Shown here in pieces: positions 1 through 8,132 of a stretch of DNA of 32,458 bases. The position numbers and the translations under genes are program-made. This DNA comes from [Mycobacterium] nativiensis (GTDB lineage: Bacteria; Actinomycetota; Actinomycetes; Mycobacteriales; Mycobacteriaceae): positions 1,728,191-1,760,648 of the forward strand of contig NZ_CP083986.1 in assembly GCF_020172685.1 (NCBI RefSeq), given 5' to 3'. Under the pieces are notes generated by a model, which was given only the letters and a program-made list of their open reading frames with translations, did not search any database and had not been told where the DNA came from. Position 1 is the first letter of the stretch; every line of letters begins with the position of its first letter.

Positions 1-91
1 TCCGTCAGCGACGCCCCGCGACACACCTGATCGAAGAATTCATGGCGGACGGCTTTCGAAGCCGGATATCCACTTGGCATCGCAACCCCAA
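1..91. other. Left edge, no gene recognised
   Basis: This short stretch lies downstream of the leftward mmuM gene. One plus-strand frame stays open into the window from the left for about 45 codons, but it runs into the 3' end of mmuM on the other strand and I recognise no family in it. It is most likely intergenic or the end of an unrelated gene. Confidence 0.3.
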
Positions 92-1033
92 TCAACTCGG
101 ATGTTGCATTGACCGTATGAATCCGCCGGCCGGATTTTCGCGCTGAGTGCACGTTCGGCGTAGTACGGCCGCAACGGCGGCGATGTCGGCCGGGCGAACC
201 CGGCAGCAGCCGCCCACAATGCGCGCTCCGGCCGCGACCCATTGCGGCACCAGCTCGGGGGAGAACCGCGCCGGCCCGGTCCAACCCCCGGCCTGCCAGC
301 TCTCCCCGCTGTTGGGGTAGGCGATCACCGGTTTGCCGGTGACTTCGCGAGCGATCTCGATGGCCGGCAGCACGTCGGCGGGCGCGCAGCAGTTGACCCC
401 CACCGCGACGATCTGCGGCACCCCGGCGGCAACCGCGAAAGCCTCCGCGAGTGGCTGCCCGGCGCGGGTCGATCCGCCGTCGATCGTGTAGCTGAGCCAG
501 GCCGGCACATCCGCCTCGCGGACCAGACCCACCAGAGCCTGGGCCTCGTCGATGTCCGGCACGGTCTCCAGCGCGAGCAGATCGGCGCCGGCGCCGGCCA
601 GAACCTCCAGCCGCGGACGGTGCCAAGCAGACAACTGTGCGACCGAAAGTCCGTAGCGGCCACGGTATTCCGAGCCGTCGGCGCAGGCGGCGCCGTAGGG
701 GCCGACCGATGCCGCCACCCAGCGCATGCTGCCGCCCGGGACGGCCACGTCGCGCGCCAGCTCCACACTGCGGCGCAGCAGCGCCGCCGCGGTGGCACGG
801 TCGATTCCGCGGACGGCGAAACCCTCGAAGCTCGCCTGGTAGCTGGCGGTGATCGCGATCATCGCCCCGGCGGCGGAGAACGCGCGGTGTACAGCGGTGA
901 TATCGCCGGGCGCATCAACGAGCAATCGGGCCGACCACAGTGGGTCGGACAAGTCGGCGCCGCGGGCTTCCAGTTCGGTGGCCAGCCCGCCATCTGCGAT
1001 GAGCACGGTATCGTCGGGCACGGCGAACCCCAC
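92..1033 (-). CDS. mmuM: Homocysteine S-methyltransferase
   Basis: The 313-aa product transfers a methyl group from S-methylmethionine (or S-adenosylmethionine) to homocysteine, giving methionine in the cytosol. The family's zinc-binding cysteines are visible as VNCC at residues 214-217 (C215/C216) and GGCC at 274-277. The N-terminal IADGGLATELE motif is typical of the Hcy-binding barrel, and the length fits a single-domain enzyme. The chosen start is a GTG. No Shine-Dalgarno is seen, but a TACAGT -10 element ends 6 nt upstream, which suggests a leaderless transcript. The gene is divergent from clpX, as Rv2458 is in M. tuberculosis. Family assignment is firm. The preferred methyl donor cannot be read from sequence. 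Confidence 0.93.
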   Translation of the reverse strand: MGFAVPDDTVLIADGGLATELEARGADLSDPLWSARLLVDAPGDITAVHRAFSAAGAMIAITASYQASFEGFAVRGIDRATAAALLRRSVELARDVAVPGGSMRWVAASVGPYGAACADGSEYRGRYGLSVAQLSAWHRPRLEVLAGAGADLLALETVPDIDEAQALVGLVREADVPAWLSYTIDGGSTRAGQPLAEAFAVAAGVPQIVAVGVNCCAPADVLPAIEIAREVTGKPVIAYPNSGESWQAGGWTGPARFSPELVPQWVAAGARIVGGCCRVRPADIAAVAAVLRRTCTQRENPAGGFIRSMQHPS

Positions 1034-1039
1034 GTCGCC

Positions 1040-1045
1040 ACTGTA
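1040..1045 (-). promoter_or_regulatory. Putative -10 element for leaderless mmuM
   Basis: Read on the minus strand the hexamer is TACAGT. It ends 6 nt before the GTG start of mmuM, so transcription would begin at or next to the start codon. No good -35 element is visible at the usual distance, which is common in mycobacterial promoters. This is inference from spacing only. Confidence 0.4.
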
Positions 1046-1226
1046 GGGCTCCGCGGTACCGGCCGTCTCTCAGCCGGGTCGCACCGACGACACGCTTACG
1101 CCACGCCCGCGCGCCACGCGCCGGGTCGGCAGCTCGGGCGATATGTTCTTGGAGCGGACAGGCGCACAAACAAATACCAACGACGCGATTCGGCCTTATC
1201 GGTCGCCTCGCACCGGAATGAGCGGG

Positions 1227-1256
1227 TAGCGTCGGGGAATACACCGGATCCCCGAC
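1227..1256 (+). promoter_or_regulatory. clpX upstream: TAGCGT -10 candidate and 8-bp dyad
   Basis: TAGCGT at 1227-1232 matches the mycobacterial TAnnnT -10 pattern and would give a clpX leader of about 50 nt. It overlaps the left arm of a perfect inverted repeat, GTCGGGGA (1231-1238) and TCCCCGAC (1249-1256), separated by 10 nt. The dyad could be an operator or a hairpin near the 5' end of the mRNA. ClgR controls clp genes in actinobacteria, but I do not see a clear match to its motif here. Confidence 0.35.
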
Positions 1257-1292
1257 GACAGACGGCGAACAGGAAGTAGGTCCTCACGCACC

Positions 1293-2576
1293 ATGGCGCG
1301 CATCGGAGACGGCGGTGACCTGCTGAAGTGTTCCTTCTGCGGAAAGAGTCAGAAGCAGGTCAAGAAGCTCATCGCGGGTCCGGGTGTCTACATCTGCGAT
1401 GAATGCATCGACCTGTGCAACGAGATCATCGAAGAGGAGCTCGCCGACGCCGACGACGTCAAGCTCGACGAGCTGCCCAAGCCGGCGGAGATCCGGGACT
1501 TCCTCGAGGGCTACGTCATCGGTCAGGACACCGCCAAGCGCACGCTGGCGGTAGCCGTCTACAACCACTACAAGCGCATCCAGGCCGGCGAGAAGAGTCG
1601 CGACTCGCGCTCCGGTGAGCCGGTTGAGCTGACCAAGTCCAACATCTTGATGCTCGGTCCCACCGGTTGCGGCAAGACCTACCTGGCCCAGACGCTGGCC
1701 AAGATGCTCAACGTGCCCTTCGCGATCGCCGACGCCACCGCGCTGACCGAGGCGGGCTACGTCGGTGAAGACGTGGAGAACATTCTGCTCAAGCTGATCC
1801 AAGCCGCCGACTACGACGTCAAGCGCGCTGAGACCGGCATCGTCTACATCGACGAGGTCGACAAGATCGCCCGCAAGAGCGAGAACCCGTCGATCACCCG
1901 CGACGTCTCCGGAGAGGGCGTGCAGCAGGCGCTGCTGAAGATCCTGGAGGGCACCCAGGCGTCGGTTCCCCCGCAGGGCGGTCGCAAGCACCCGCACCAG
2001 GAGTTCATCCAGATCGACACGACCAACGTGCTCTTCATCGTGGCCGGGGCGTTCGCCGGCCTGGAGAAGATTGTCTCGGACCGGGTTGGCAAGCGCGGCT
2101 TGGGTTTTGGTGCCGAGGTCCGATCCAAGGCGGAGATCGACACCACCGACCACTTCGCCGAGGTCATGCCCGAAGACCTGATCAAGTTCGGGCTGATCCC
2201 CGAGTTCATCGGCCGACTGCCGGTGGTGGCCTCGGTGACCAACCTGGACATGGAGTCGCTGGTCAAGATCCTGTCGGAGCCGAAGAACGCTCTGGTCAAG
2301 CAGTACACCCGACTGTTCGAGATGGACGGGGTGGAGCTGGAGTTCAGCCCGGACGCGCTGGAGGCCATCGCCGAGCAGGCGATCCACCGGGGCACCGGCG
2401 CGCGTGGCCTGCGGGCCATCATGGAAGAAGTGCTGCTGCCGGTCATGTACGACATCCCCAGCCGCAACGACGTCGCCAAGGTCGTGGTGACCAAGGAAAC
2501 GGTGCAGGACAACGTGTTGCCGACCATCGTGCCGCGCAAGGCATCCCGGTCGGAGCGCCGAGACAAGACCGCCTGA
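1293..2576 (+). CDS. clpX: ATP-dependent Clp protease ATP-binding subunit ClpX
   Basis: The 427-aa AAA+ unfoldase forms hexamers that unfold tagged proteins and feed them to the ClpP1P2 peptidase. Domains in order: an N-terminal C4 zinc-binding domain (C13, C16, C35, C38), the AAA+ module with Walker A GPTGCGKT at 122-129, the pore loop GYVGED, Walker B VYIDEVDK, and the sensor-2 motif GTGARGLR near the C-terminus. The ClpP-docking loop reads LGF rather than the IGF of E. coli. The length matches mycobacterial ClpX. The ATG start is followed at once by the conserved N-terminus. No strong Shine-Dalgarno is seen. clpP genes are not in this window, so ClpX is transcribed separately here. Confidence 0.98.
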   Translation: MARIGDGGDLLKCSFCGKSQKQVKKLIAGPGVYICDECIDLCNEIIEEELADADDVKLDELPKPAEIRDFLEGYVIGQDTAKRTLAVAVYNHYKRIQAGEKSRDSRSGEPVELTKSNILMLGPTGCGKTYLAQTLAKMLNVPFAIADATALTEAGYVGEDVENILLKLIQAADYDVKRAETGIVYIDEVDKIARKSENPSITRDVSGEGVQQALLKILEGTQASVPPQGGRKHPHQEFIQIDTTNVLFIVAGAFAGLEKIVSDRVGKRGLGFGAEVRSKAEIDTTDHFAEVMPEDLIKFGLIPEFIGRLPVVASVTNLDMESLVKILSEPKNALVKQYTRLFEMDGVELEFSPDALEAIAEQAIHRGTGARGLRAIMEEVLLPVMYDIPSRNDVAKVVVTKETVQDNVLPTIVPRKASRSERRDKTA

Positions 2577-2584
2577 TCCGACGC

Positions 2585-2631
2585 GGCGCCATCGGCGCCT
2601 CTGAAAGTTACTCACGAGTAGTGGAACTTTC
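2585..2631. repeat. Inverted repeats after clpX
   Basis: GGCGCC at 2585-2590 and again at 2594-2599 are self-complementary, separated by 3 nt, and begin 8 nt after the clpX stop codon, so they could act as a weak terminator. They are followed by GAAAGTT (2603-2609) and AACTTTC (2625-2631), a perfect 7-bp dyad. A second dyad, TACTC-AC-GAGTA, lies at 2609-2620 inside it. The latter two look more like operator half-sites for the korAB promoter than a terminator. Confidence 0.4.
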
Positions 2632-2659
2632 TTAAAGTTGGGCCGTCACCTATAGTGAC
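2628..2659 (+). promoter_or_regulatory. Putative korAB promoter with dyad around the -10
   Basis: TATAGT (2651-2656) is a good -10 hexamer. A weak -35, TTTCTT, lies at 2628-2633, with 17 bp between them. The -10 sits inside an inverted repeat, GTCAC (2645-2649) and GTGAC (2655-2659). The predicted leader to korA is about 190 nt. A regulator binding the dyad would directly occlude the -10, but this is inferred from layout alone. Confidence 0.45.
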
Positions 2660-2850
2660 GAAAACCACATTCCAGGCCCTGGTTGCCCGAGAACTCCGTC
2701 CTGACGTCGGGGTTTCGTAGTCAACGGGTCGTGTTTCGATACGGTGTGGCGTCCAATGGTCTTTAAGAACGGTGCAATAATCGGTACTGCCAGTGACAGA
2801 AAAAATGTGGGTGCGCCAGACGCGCTGCGCGGGCCCGAATCAGGACAGTG

Positions 2851-4797
2851 ATGGAAGGCGGGGCCGTGGGTCCGAGCGGTAACGGAGCCGGGTCGGCGCC
2901 CGGGCGTCAAAAACTCGAGAAGGTCGTGATCCGCTTCGCCGGTGATTCCGGTGACGGCATGCAGCTCACCGGCGATCGCTTCACCTCAGAGGCGGCGCTG
3001 TTCGGCAACGACCTCGCCACCCAGCCGAACTACCCGGCCGAGATCCGCGCACCTCAGGGCACCCTGCCTGGCGTGTCGTCGTTCCAGATCCAGATCGCCG
3101 ACTTCGACATCCTCACCGCCGGTGACCGCCCCGACGTGTTGGTGGCGATGAACCCCGCAGCGCTGAAGGCCAACATCGGTGATCTGCCGCGCGGCGGCAT
3201 GGTGATCGTCAACTCCGACGAGTTCACCAAGCGCAACCTCGCCAAGATCGGCTATGAGACCAGCCCGCTGGAGACCGAGGAGCTCTCCGACTACGTGGTG
3301 GTCCCGGTCGCGATGACCTCCTTGACGCTGGGCGCGGTCGAGGAGATCGGCGCGACCAAGAAGGACGGCGCCCGCGCCAAGAACATGTTCGCCCTCGGCC
3401 TGCTGTCCTGGATGTACGGCCGGCCGATCGAGACCAGCGAACAGTTCATCCGCGAGAAGTTCGCCAAGAAGCCCGACGTCGCCGACGCCAACGTGCTGGC
3501 CCTCAAGGCCGGCTGGAACTACGGCGAGACCACCGAGGCGTTCGGTACCACCTATGAAATCGCCCCGGCCAAGCTGCCGGCGGGGGAGTACCGGCAGATC
3601 TCGGGTAACACCGCGATGGCCTACGGCGTGATCGTCGCCGGTCAGCTGGCCGACACGCAGGTGGTGCTGGGCACCTACCCGATCACCCCGGCCTCGGACA
3701 TCCTGCACGAATTGTCCAAGTACAAGAACTTCAACGTGCTGACCTTCCAGGCCGAGGACGAGATCGCCGGCATCGGTGCGGCGATCGGCGCCTCCTACGG
3801 CGGCGCGCTGGGTGTCACCAGCACCTCCGGCCCGGGCCTGGCGCTCAAGGCCGAGGCGCTGGGCCTGGCCGTGATGACCGAACTGCCGCTGTTGCTGATC
3901 AACGTCCAGCGCGGTGGTCCGTCGACCGGTCTGCCGACCAAGACCGAGCAGGCGGACCTGTTGCAGGCGCTCTATGGCCGCAACGGTGAGTCGCCGGTCG
4001 CGGTGCTCGCGCCGTGCACGCCGTCGGACTGCTTCGACGCGGCCATCGAGGCCGTCCGGATCGCGCTGACCTACCGCACCCCGGTGGTGCTGCTGTCCGA
4101 CGGGGCGATCGCCAACGGGTCCGAGCCGTGGCGCATCCCCGACGTCGCCGCGATGGAGCCCATCGATCGCAACCTGGCTAAGGCCGGCGAGGACTTCCAG
4201 CCGTACGCGCGGGACCCGGAGACCCTGGCTCGCCAGTTCGCCATCCCGGGCACCCCGGGGCTGGAGCACCGGATCGGTGGACTGGAGAAGGCCAACGGCA
4301 CGGGGGAGATCTCCTACGAGCCGGCCAACCACGACCTGATGGTGCGACTGCGCCAGGCCAAGATCGACGGCATCAAGGTTCCCGACCTCGAGGTCGATGA
4401 CCCGACCGGGGATGCCGAGCTGCTGTTGCTGGGTTGGGGCAGCTCCTACGGCCCGATCGCCGAGGCGTGCCGGCGGGCCCGGCGCGGCGGTGTGAAGGTC
4501 GCGCAGGCACACCTGCGGAACCTCAATCCGCTGCCGGCCAACCTGGGTGAGGTGCTGCGGCGCTACCCGAAGGTGGTGCTGCCCGAGATGAACATGGGCC
4601 AGTTGGCGCTGCTGCTGCGCGGCCGCTACCTGGTCGACATCCAGTCGGTGACCAAGGTGGCCGGTAAGGCCTTCCTCGCCGACGAGGTGGAGGGAATCAT
4701 CGACGACGCACTGGCTGGCACGTTGGCCGATCGGGAGAACGAGAAGGCGTCGCTGGCCAGGGCCGCGGCGGTCACCATTGCAGGAGCGAACTCATGA
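2851..4797 (+). CDS. korA: 2-oxoglutarate:ferredoxin oxidoreductase, alpha (fused gamma-alpha) subunit
   Basis: The roughly 648-aa protein pairs with KorB to oxidise 2-oxoglutarate to succinyl-CoA and CO2, reducing ferredoxin. It is an alternative to the 2-oxoglutarate dehydrogenase complex in the TCA cycle. The N-terminal third is the gamma domain (GDSGDG at residues 31-36). The following alpha domain has YPITPASD from residue 276, TSTSGPGL, and QRGGPSTGLPTKTEQ. The size agrees with mycobacterial KorA. The start could be GTG 2848 or ATG 2851. I prefer the ATG because an AGGA at 2842-2845 is better placed for it. The stop overlaps the korB start by 4 bp (ATGA), indicating coupled synthesis of the two subunits. 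The substrate is inferred from mycobacterial orthologues. Confidence 0.95.
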   Translation: MEGGAVGPSGNGAGSAPGRQKLEKVVIRFAGDSGDGMQLTGDRFTSEAALFGNDLATQPNYPAEIRAPQGTLPGVSSFQIQIADFDILTAGDRPDVLVAMNPAALKANIGDLPRGGMVIVNSDEFTKRNLAKIGYETSPLETEELSDYVVVPVAMTSLTLGAVEEIGATKKDGARAKNMFALGLLSWMYGRPIETSEQFIREKFAKKPDVADANVLALKAGWNYGETTEAFGTTYEIAPAKLPAGEYRQISGNTAMAYGVIVAGQLADTQVVLGTYPITPASDILHELSKYKNFNVLTFQAEDEIAGIGAAIGASYGGALGVTSTSGPGLALKAEALGLAVMTELPLLLINVQRGGPSTGLPTKTEQADLLQALYGRNGESPVAVLAPCTPSDCFDAAIEAVRIALTYRTPVVLLSDGAIANGSEPWRIPDVAAMEPIDRNLAKAGEDFQPYARDPETLARQFAIPGTPGLEHRIGGLEKANGTGEISYEPANHDLMVRLRQAKIDGIKVPDLEVDDPTGDAELLLLGWGSSYGPIAEACRRARRGGVKVAQAHLRNLNPLPANLGEVLRRYPKVVLPEMNMGQLALLLRGRYLVDIQSVTKVAGKAFLADEVEGIIDDALAGTLADRENEKASLARAAAVTIAGANS

Positions 4798-5879
4798 CAA
4801 CGACTGAACCCGCCGCCTCCCTGGTCGGTACCGATCTGGGGCTCACCGCCCTGAGCGGGGTTCCCACTACCGACGAGCCGCAGAAGTCCAAGGACTTCAC
4901 CTCCGACCAGGAGGTGCGCTGGTGCCCGGGCTGTGGCGACTACGCCATCCTCAACACGATGCGCAACTTCCTGCCGGAGTTGGGGCTGCGCCGGGAGAAC
5001 GTGGTCTTCGTCAGCGGTATCGGCTGCTCGAGTCGCTTCCCGTACTACATGAACACCTACGGCGTGCACTCGATCCACGGCCGTGGCCCGACGTTCGCCA
5101 CCGGGCTGGCGACCGCCCGCGAAGACCTCAAGGTCTTCCTGATCACCGGTGACGGTGACGCGCTGTCGATCGGTGGCAACCACCTCATCCACACGCTGCG
5201 CCGCAACGTCAACATCACCATTCTGCTGTTCAACAACCGGATCTACGGTCTGACCAAGGGCCAGTACTCGCCGACGTCGGAAACGGGCAAGATCACCAAG
5301 TCGACGCCGTTCGGATCGCTGGACAACCCGTTCAACCCGGTCTCGCTGGCGATCGGCGCCGAGGCGACCTTCGTCGGGCGGGCTCTGGACTCCGACCGCA
5401 AGGGCCTCACCGAGGTGCTGCGCGGCGCGATGGAGCACCGCGGCTCGGCGCTGGTGGAGATCCTGCAGGACTGCCCGGTCTTCAACGACGGCTCCTTCGA
5501 CCTGCTGCGCAAGGAAGGCGCCGAGAACCGGATCATCAACGTCCGTCAGGGCGAGAAGGTCATCTTCGGTGCCGAGGGCGAGTTCTGCGTGATCAAGTCC
5601 GGCTTCGGCCTGGAGGTCGCCAAGACCGCCAACGTCTCGGCCGACCAGATCGTCGTGCATGACGCCACGCTGGCCGACTCGTCCTACGCGTTCGCGCTGT
5701 CGCGGCTCTCCGAGCAGGACCTGTCGCACTTCCCGATGGGCATCTTCCGCAAGGTCACCAAGCCCACCTACGACGACCTGGCTCGCGCGCAGGTCGCCGA
5801 GGCGCGGCAGGCGTCCGCCCACGACACCGCCGCACTCCAGAAGCTGCTGCGTGGCCGCGACACCTGGACTGTCGACTAA
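4794..5879 (+). CDS. korB: 2-oxoglutarate:ferredoxin oxidoreductase, beta subunit
   Basis: This 361-aa subunit carries thiamine diphosphate and an iron-sulfur cluster. The ThDP motif is visible as GDGDA at residues 119-123, ending in NN at 147-148. Likely 4Fe-4S ligands are C44 and C47 (WCPGCG), C78 (SGIGCSS) and C227 (QDCPVF). It lacks a separate ferredoxin-like delta subunit, as expected for the two-gene KorAB type. The ATG overlaps the korA TGA, and AGGAG at 4782-4786 is a good ribosome-binding site. mobA follows after a 6-nt gap, so the three genes probably share a transcript. Confidence 0.96.
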   Translation: MTTTEPAASLVGTDLGLTALSGVPTTDEPQKSKDFTSDQEVRWCPGCGDYAILNTMRNFLPELGLRRENVVFVSGIGCSSRFPYYMNTYGVHSIHGRGPTFATGLATAREDLKVFLITGDGDALSIGGNHLIHTLRRNVNITILLFNNRIYGLTKGQYSPTSETGKITKSTPFGSLDNPFNPVSLAIGAEATFVGRALDSDRKGLTEVLRGAMEHRGSALVEILQDCPVFNDGSFDLLRKEGAENRIINVRQGEKVIFGAEGEFCVIKSGFGLEVAKTANVSADQIVVHDATLADSSYAFALSRLSEQDLSHFPMGIFRKVTKPTYDDLARAQVAEARQASAHDTAALQKLLRGRDTWTVD

Positions 5880-5885
5880 GCCGCT

Positions 5886-6470
5886 ATGAGTACCGGTCGG
5901 TTGGCCGGTGTCGTGCTGGCCGGCGGCGCATCGCGCCGGATGGGCCGCGACAAGGCCACCCTGACCGTGCCGGGTTTGTTCGACGGCCGGACCCTGGTCG
6001 AGCAGTTGGTGTCCGTGGTCGGGCAGTGCTGTGATCCGGTGTTTGTGGTGGCCGCCCAAGGGCAGACGCTGCCCGATCTACCCGCACCGGTATTGCGTGA
6101 TGAGGTGCCCGGGCTGGGACCGCTGCCGGCCGTGGGCCTGGGTCTGCGTGCCGCTGCGCGAGCCGGCGCGGATCGTGCGTTCGTCTGCGCCGTGGATATG
6201 CCGAACCTGACCCCTGAGGTGATCGACCGGTTGGCGGAATCCGCTCGGGTGTCGGGCACGGACATCGTGCTGCCTCGGGCAGGTCGTGACCATTACCTGG
6301 CGGCGGTATACCGCACCGCGCTGGCCGAAACCATCGCTGCGATGGTTTCGGCCGGGGAGCGCCGGATGGGTGCGCTGGTCGACGCGGTCGAGGTACAGCG
6401 GATTGTGCTCGACGATGCAGCACCCCTGGCCAACCTGAACTCTCCGGACGACATCCGCGGGCTGTCGTGA
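5886..6470 (+). CDS. mobA: Molybdenum cofactor guanylyltransferase
   Basis: The 194-aa protein attaches GMP to molybdopterin, producing the guanine dinucleotide form of the cofactor for oxidoreductases. The N-terminal nucleotide-binding signature [14 protein letters not shown] is clear at residues 11-24, and ICAVDMP-like sequence ([10 protein letters not shown]) gives the metal-binding aspartate region. The length matches the family. It starts 6 nt after korB. No strong Shine-Dalgarno is present, so translation may rely on ribosomes leaving korB. M. tuberculosis has the same korB-mobA order. A MobA-like CTP or sugar nucleotidyltransferase with another substrate is possible but less likely. 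Confidence 0.9.
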   Translation: MSTGRLAGVVLAGGASRRMGRDKATLTVPGLFDGRTLVEQLVSVVGQCCDPVFVVAAQGQTLPDLPAPVLRDEVPGLGPLPAVGLGLRAAARAGADRAFVCAVDMPNLTPEVIDRLAESARVSGTDIVLPRAGRDHYLAAVYRTALAETIAAMVSAGERRMGALVDAVEVQRIVLDDAAPLANLNSPDDIRGLS

Positions 6471-6528
6471 GCGGTGTGAACATGGGACTTGCCACGGCTG
6501 CGTGACGTTGAGCAATGTGCCAAACGAG

Positions 6529-6606
6529 ATGGGCGCTTTCGCCGAGGCTGCGCGAGCTCGGGAGTCTCAACTCGCGGCACGGTTAGCCGCGTCGGCGGCT
6601 CGGTGA
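6529..6606 (+). CDS. Tiny hypothetical ORF A (possible 5' part of a broken gene)
   Basis: The frame encodes an Ala/Arg-rich helical peptide beginning MGAFAEAARARES. It stays open upstream, with alternative GTG starts at 6502 and 6517. It ends at a TGA that overlaps the GTG of the next small ORF (GTGA at 6603-6606). No family is recognised. The two ORFs may be a coupled pair, or one gene split by a one-base frameshift, since the joined reading would give a continuous helical protein of about 95 residues. Confidence 0.3.
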   Translation: MGAFAEAARARESQLAARLAASAAR

Positions 6607-6812
6607 CGACATCTGCGATCAAGCAACAGCTGGCTACCTCGGCCGACGCGATGGCCCTCAGTGTCCAGCGCGAATCCAATGCAGCTGCGGGGGCTGACCC
6701 ATCGCCGGAGTGGATGGGAAACGCCTACCGGTACAACGCGATGGCGAGCGAAGCCCTCGACGCGCTGGATCGGCGGTGCACAGGGCTGCAGCAGTTGGTC
6801 CGCGTTTCCTGA
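6603..6812 (+). CDS. Small hypothetical ORF B
   Basis: This ORF of 69 codons starts at the GTG overlapping the stop of ORF A. The product is acidic to neutral, Ala-rich and predicted helical, with a central SPEWMGNAYRYNAMA segment and a single Cys near the end. Third codon positions are mostly G or C, which supports coding. No signal peptide, membrane segment or known domain is visible. It sits where M. tuberculosis carries the small genes Rv2451/Rv2452c, but I cannot show that they are related. Confidence 0.4.
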   Translation: MTTSAIKQQLATSADAMALSVQRESNAAAGADPSPEWMGNAYRYNAMASEALDALDRRCTGLQQLVRVS

Positions 6813-7327
6813 ACCGGGCTACTCGCAGCAAATAAGGTTCGATGGCGGCAGAAATGGATTTTGTCGTGTCCCAGCAGGTGTAAATATATCTTCGTGTTAT
6901 CTCGATGAAATTCGGAAATTATTGGCAATGAAAGGCGCTTCTGGCGATTTCGGCCGTCGTGGCCGCCGAACCAGTGAAAACTGTTGCAGCAGAACCGATT
7001 CAGCGTGTCAGGTCGGGTGGCGGTGAACCGGCGGCGCGGGTTCGCCCAATCATTTAGCGCGCAGTGAATTCCATTTTCCAAGGCGGTGATCGGCGCCCTT
7101 GGCGGATGGACGACTCCGGTCATTGCATGAGTCGGGCCGTCTCGGCGCCCCCGATTCGTGGGTCCGGCCCTGCGGGTGGCAACACCGCTGGTCGGTAGGC
7201 CTACTACCTGCGTGTTCTGGGGCTGGTGGTACTCCTGTGGCTCCCGCGGCACGATCGATTTGGCTGCATCGGCCCGTCATGTGGGCGCAAAACCCGATCG
7301 AATCCAGTGGTCCAGCCCACAAAATAT
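6813..7327. other. Gene-poor, AT-richer stretch
   Basis: No convincing gene is present in this 0.5 kb. Bases 6821-6960 are clearly less GC-rich than the surroundings. Several frames are open for 30-90 codons but lack ribosome-binding sites and recognisable protein sequence. One plus-strand frame around 6945-7060 reads like a hydrophobic stretch followed by a charged tail but has no start codon, so it may be gene debris. A CCAAGG/CCTTGG dyad lies at 7078-7102. Confidence 0.4.
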
Positions 7328-7345
7328 CCGTGATTTGACTCACGG
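7328..7345. promoter_or_regulatory. CRP-like palindrome upstream of rpfE
   Basis: CCGTGA (7328-7333) and TCACGG (7340-7345) are perfect arms around 6 nt. The core CGTGA-N6-TCACG, containing GTG-N8-CAC, is one base per half-site from the classic CRP consensus TGTGA-N6-TCACA. M. tuberculosis CRP (Rv3676) is known to regulate rpfA, so a CRP site near another rpf gene is plausible. Binding is not demonstrated. Confidence 0.4.
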
Positions 7346-7414
7346 TCTGCGCGGCCTGGCCCGAACCGATAGGCCGGTAAAAGTTATTGCTGACCTGCTG
7401 GAACCATTCTCGGC

Positions 7415-7420
7415 TACGAT
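7415..7420 (+). promoter_or_regulatory. Candidate rpfE -10 element
   Basis: TACGAT fits the TAnnnT pattern. Used as a promoter it would give a leader of about 295 nt to rpfE. No strong -35 is present at 17-18 bp. The CRP-like palindrome would be centred about 90 bp upstream of the predicted start of transcription. Confidence 0.3.
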
Positions 7421-7582
7421 GTGATGGTTTCGTTATCTCCCCGAAATAGTCACGTCATGCGATTGGACGTCCCGTATGAGCGTTTCGTAAGTTTCCATTC
7501 GCCCGAACGCAGGGCAAACAAATGAAACGACGGAACCGCGTGTGAGCGGGGCCGCGGGCAGCCCCCTGAGTGCTTCCGCGGT

Positions 7583-7676
7583 GCCGGGTGTCAACCCGGC
7601 GGGCAGCCCTGCCCCCGCTGTCGTGCCTGACCGAGATGGCACGTCTCGAAGACCACTCCCGCCTGGAGAACCAGGC
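7583..7676 (+). promoter_or_regulatory. Hairpin-rich 5' leader of rpfE
   Basis: Four compact inverted repeats occur in tandem just before rpfE: GCCGGGT/ACCCGGC (7583-7589, 7594-7600), GGGCA/TGCCC (7601-7605, 7610-7614), CGTGCC/GGCACG (7622-7627, 7638-7643) and GCCTGG/CCAGGC (7661-7666, 7671-7676, loop AGAA). Upstream, a CCGCGG pair may close a larger fold. The density suggests a structured RNA that could control rpfE. It does not match the conserved core of the c-di-AMP ydaO riboswitch known from other rpf genes, and I cannot assign it to another family. Confidence 0.45.
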
Positions 7677-7691
7677 ACGCCAGCCCACTAG

Positions 7692-8048
<357 letters not shown>

Positions 8049-8061
8049 CCTTTCGCGTGAC

Positions 8062-8094
8062 CGACGGCGCCGGACGATGAGTCCGGCGCCGTCG
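8062..8094 (+). terminator. Strong hairpin terminator after rpfE
   Basis: A perfect 14-bp GC-rich stem (8062-8075 with 8081-8094, loop GATGA) begins 14 nt after the rpfE stop. There is no U-tract, as is usual for mycobacterial terminators. It isolates rpfE from the following gene. Confidence 0.75.
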
Positions 8095-8119
8095 CCGTCG
8101 GCGGATCGGCCGACGCGGG

Positions 8120-8125
8120 TAGCGT
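8120..8125 (+). promoter_or_regulatory. -10 element for a leaderless downstream gene
   Basis: TAGCGT ends 7 nt before the ATG at 8133, and no Shine-Dalgarno is present, so the transcript probably begins at the start codon. The surrounding GCGGGTAGCGTCGG also occurs upstream of clpX (1222-1235). Confidence 0.5.
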
Positions 8126-8132
8126 CGGCCCC

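Noticed and set aside
6725..7252. Open frame of 175 codons on the minus strand
   Set aside because: The peptide is rich in Arg, His, Pro and Cys with no family resemblance, no ribosome-binding site, and overlap with the better small plus-strand ORF. It is probably a chance frame.
7158..7424. Plus-strand open frame of 88 codons before rpfE
   Set aside because: It has no Shine-Dalgarno and no recognisable domain, and it overlaps the CRP-like site and the candidate promoter. Its codon use is not convincing.
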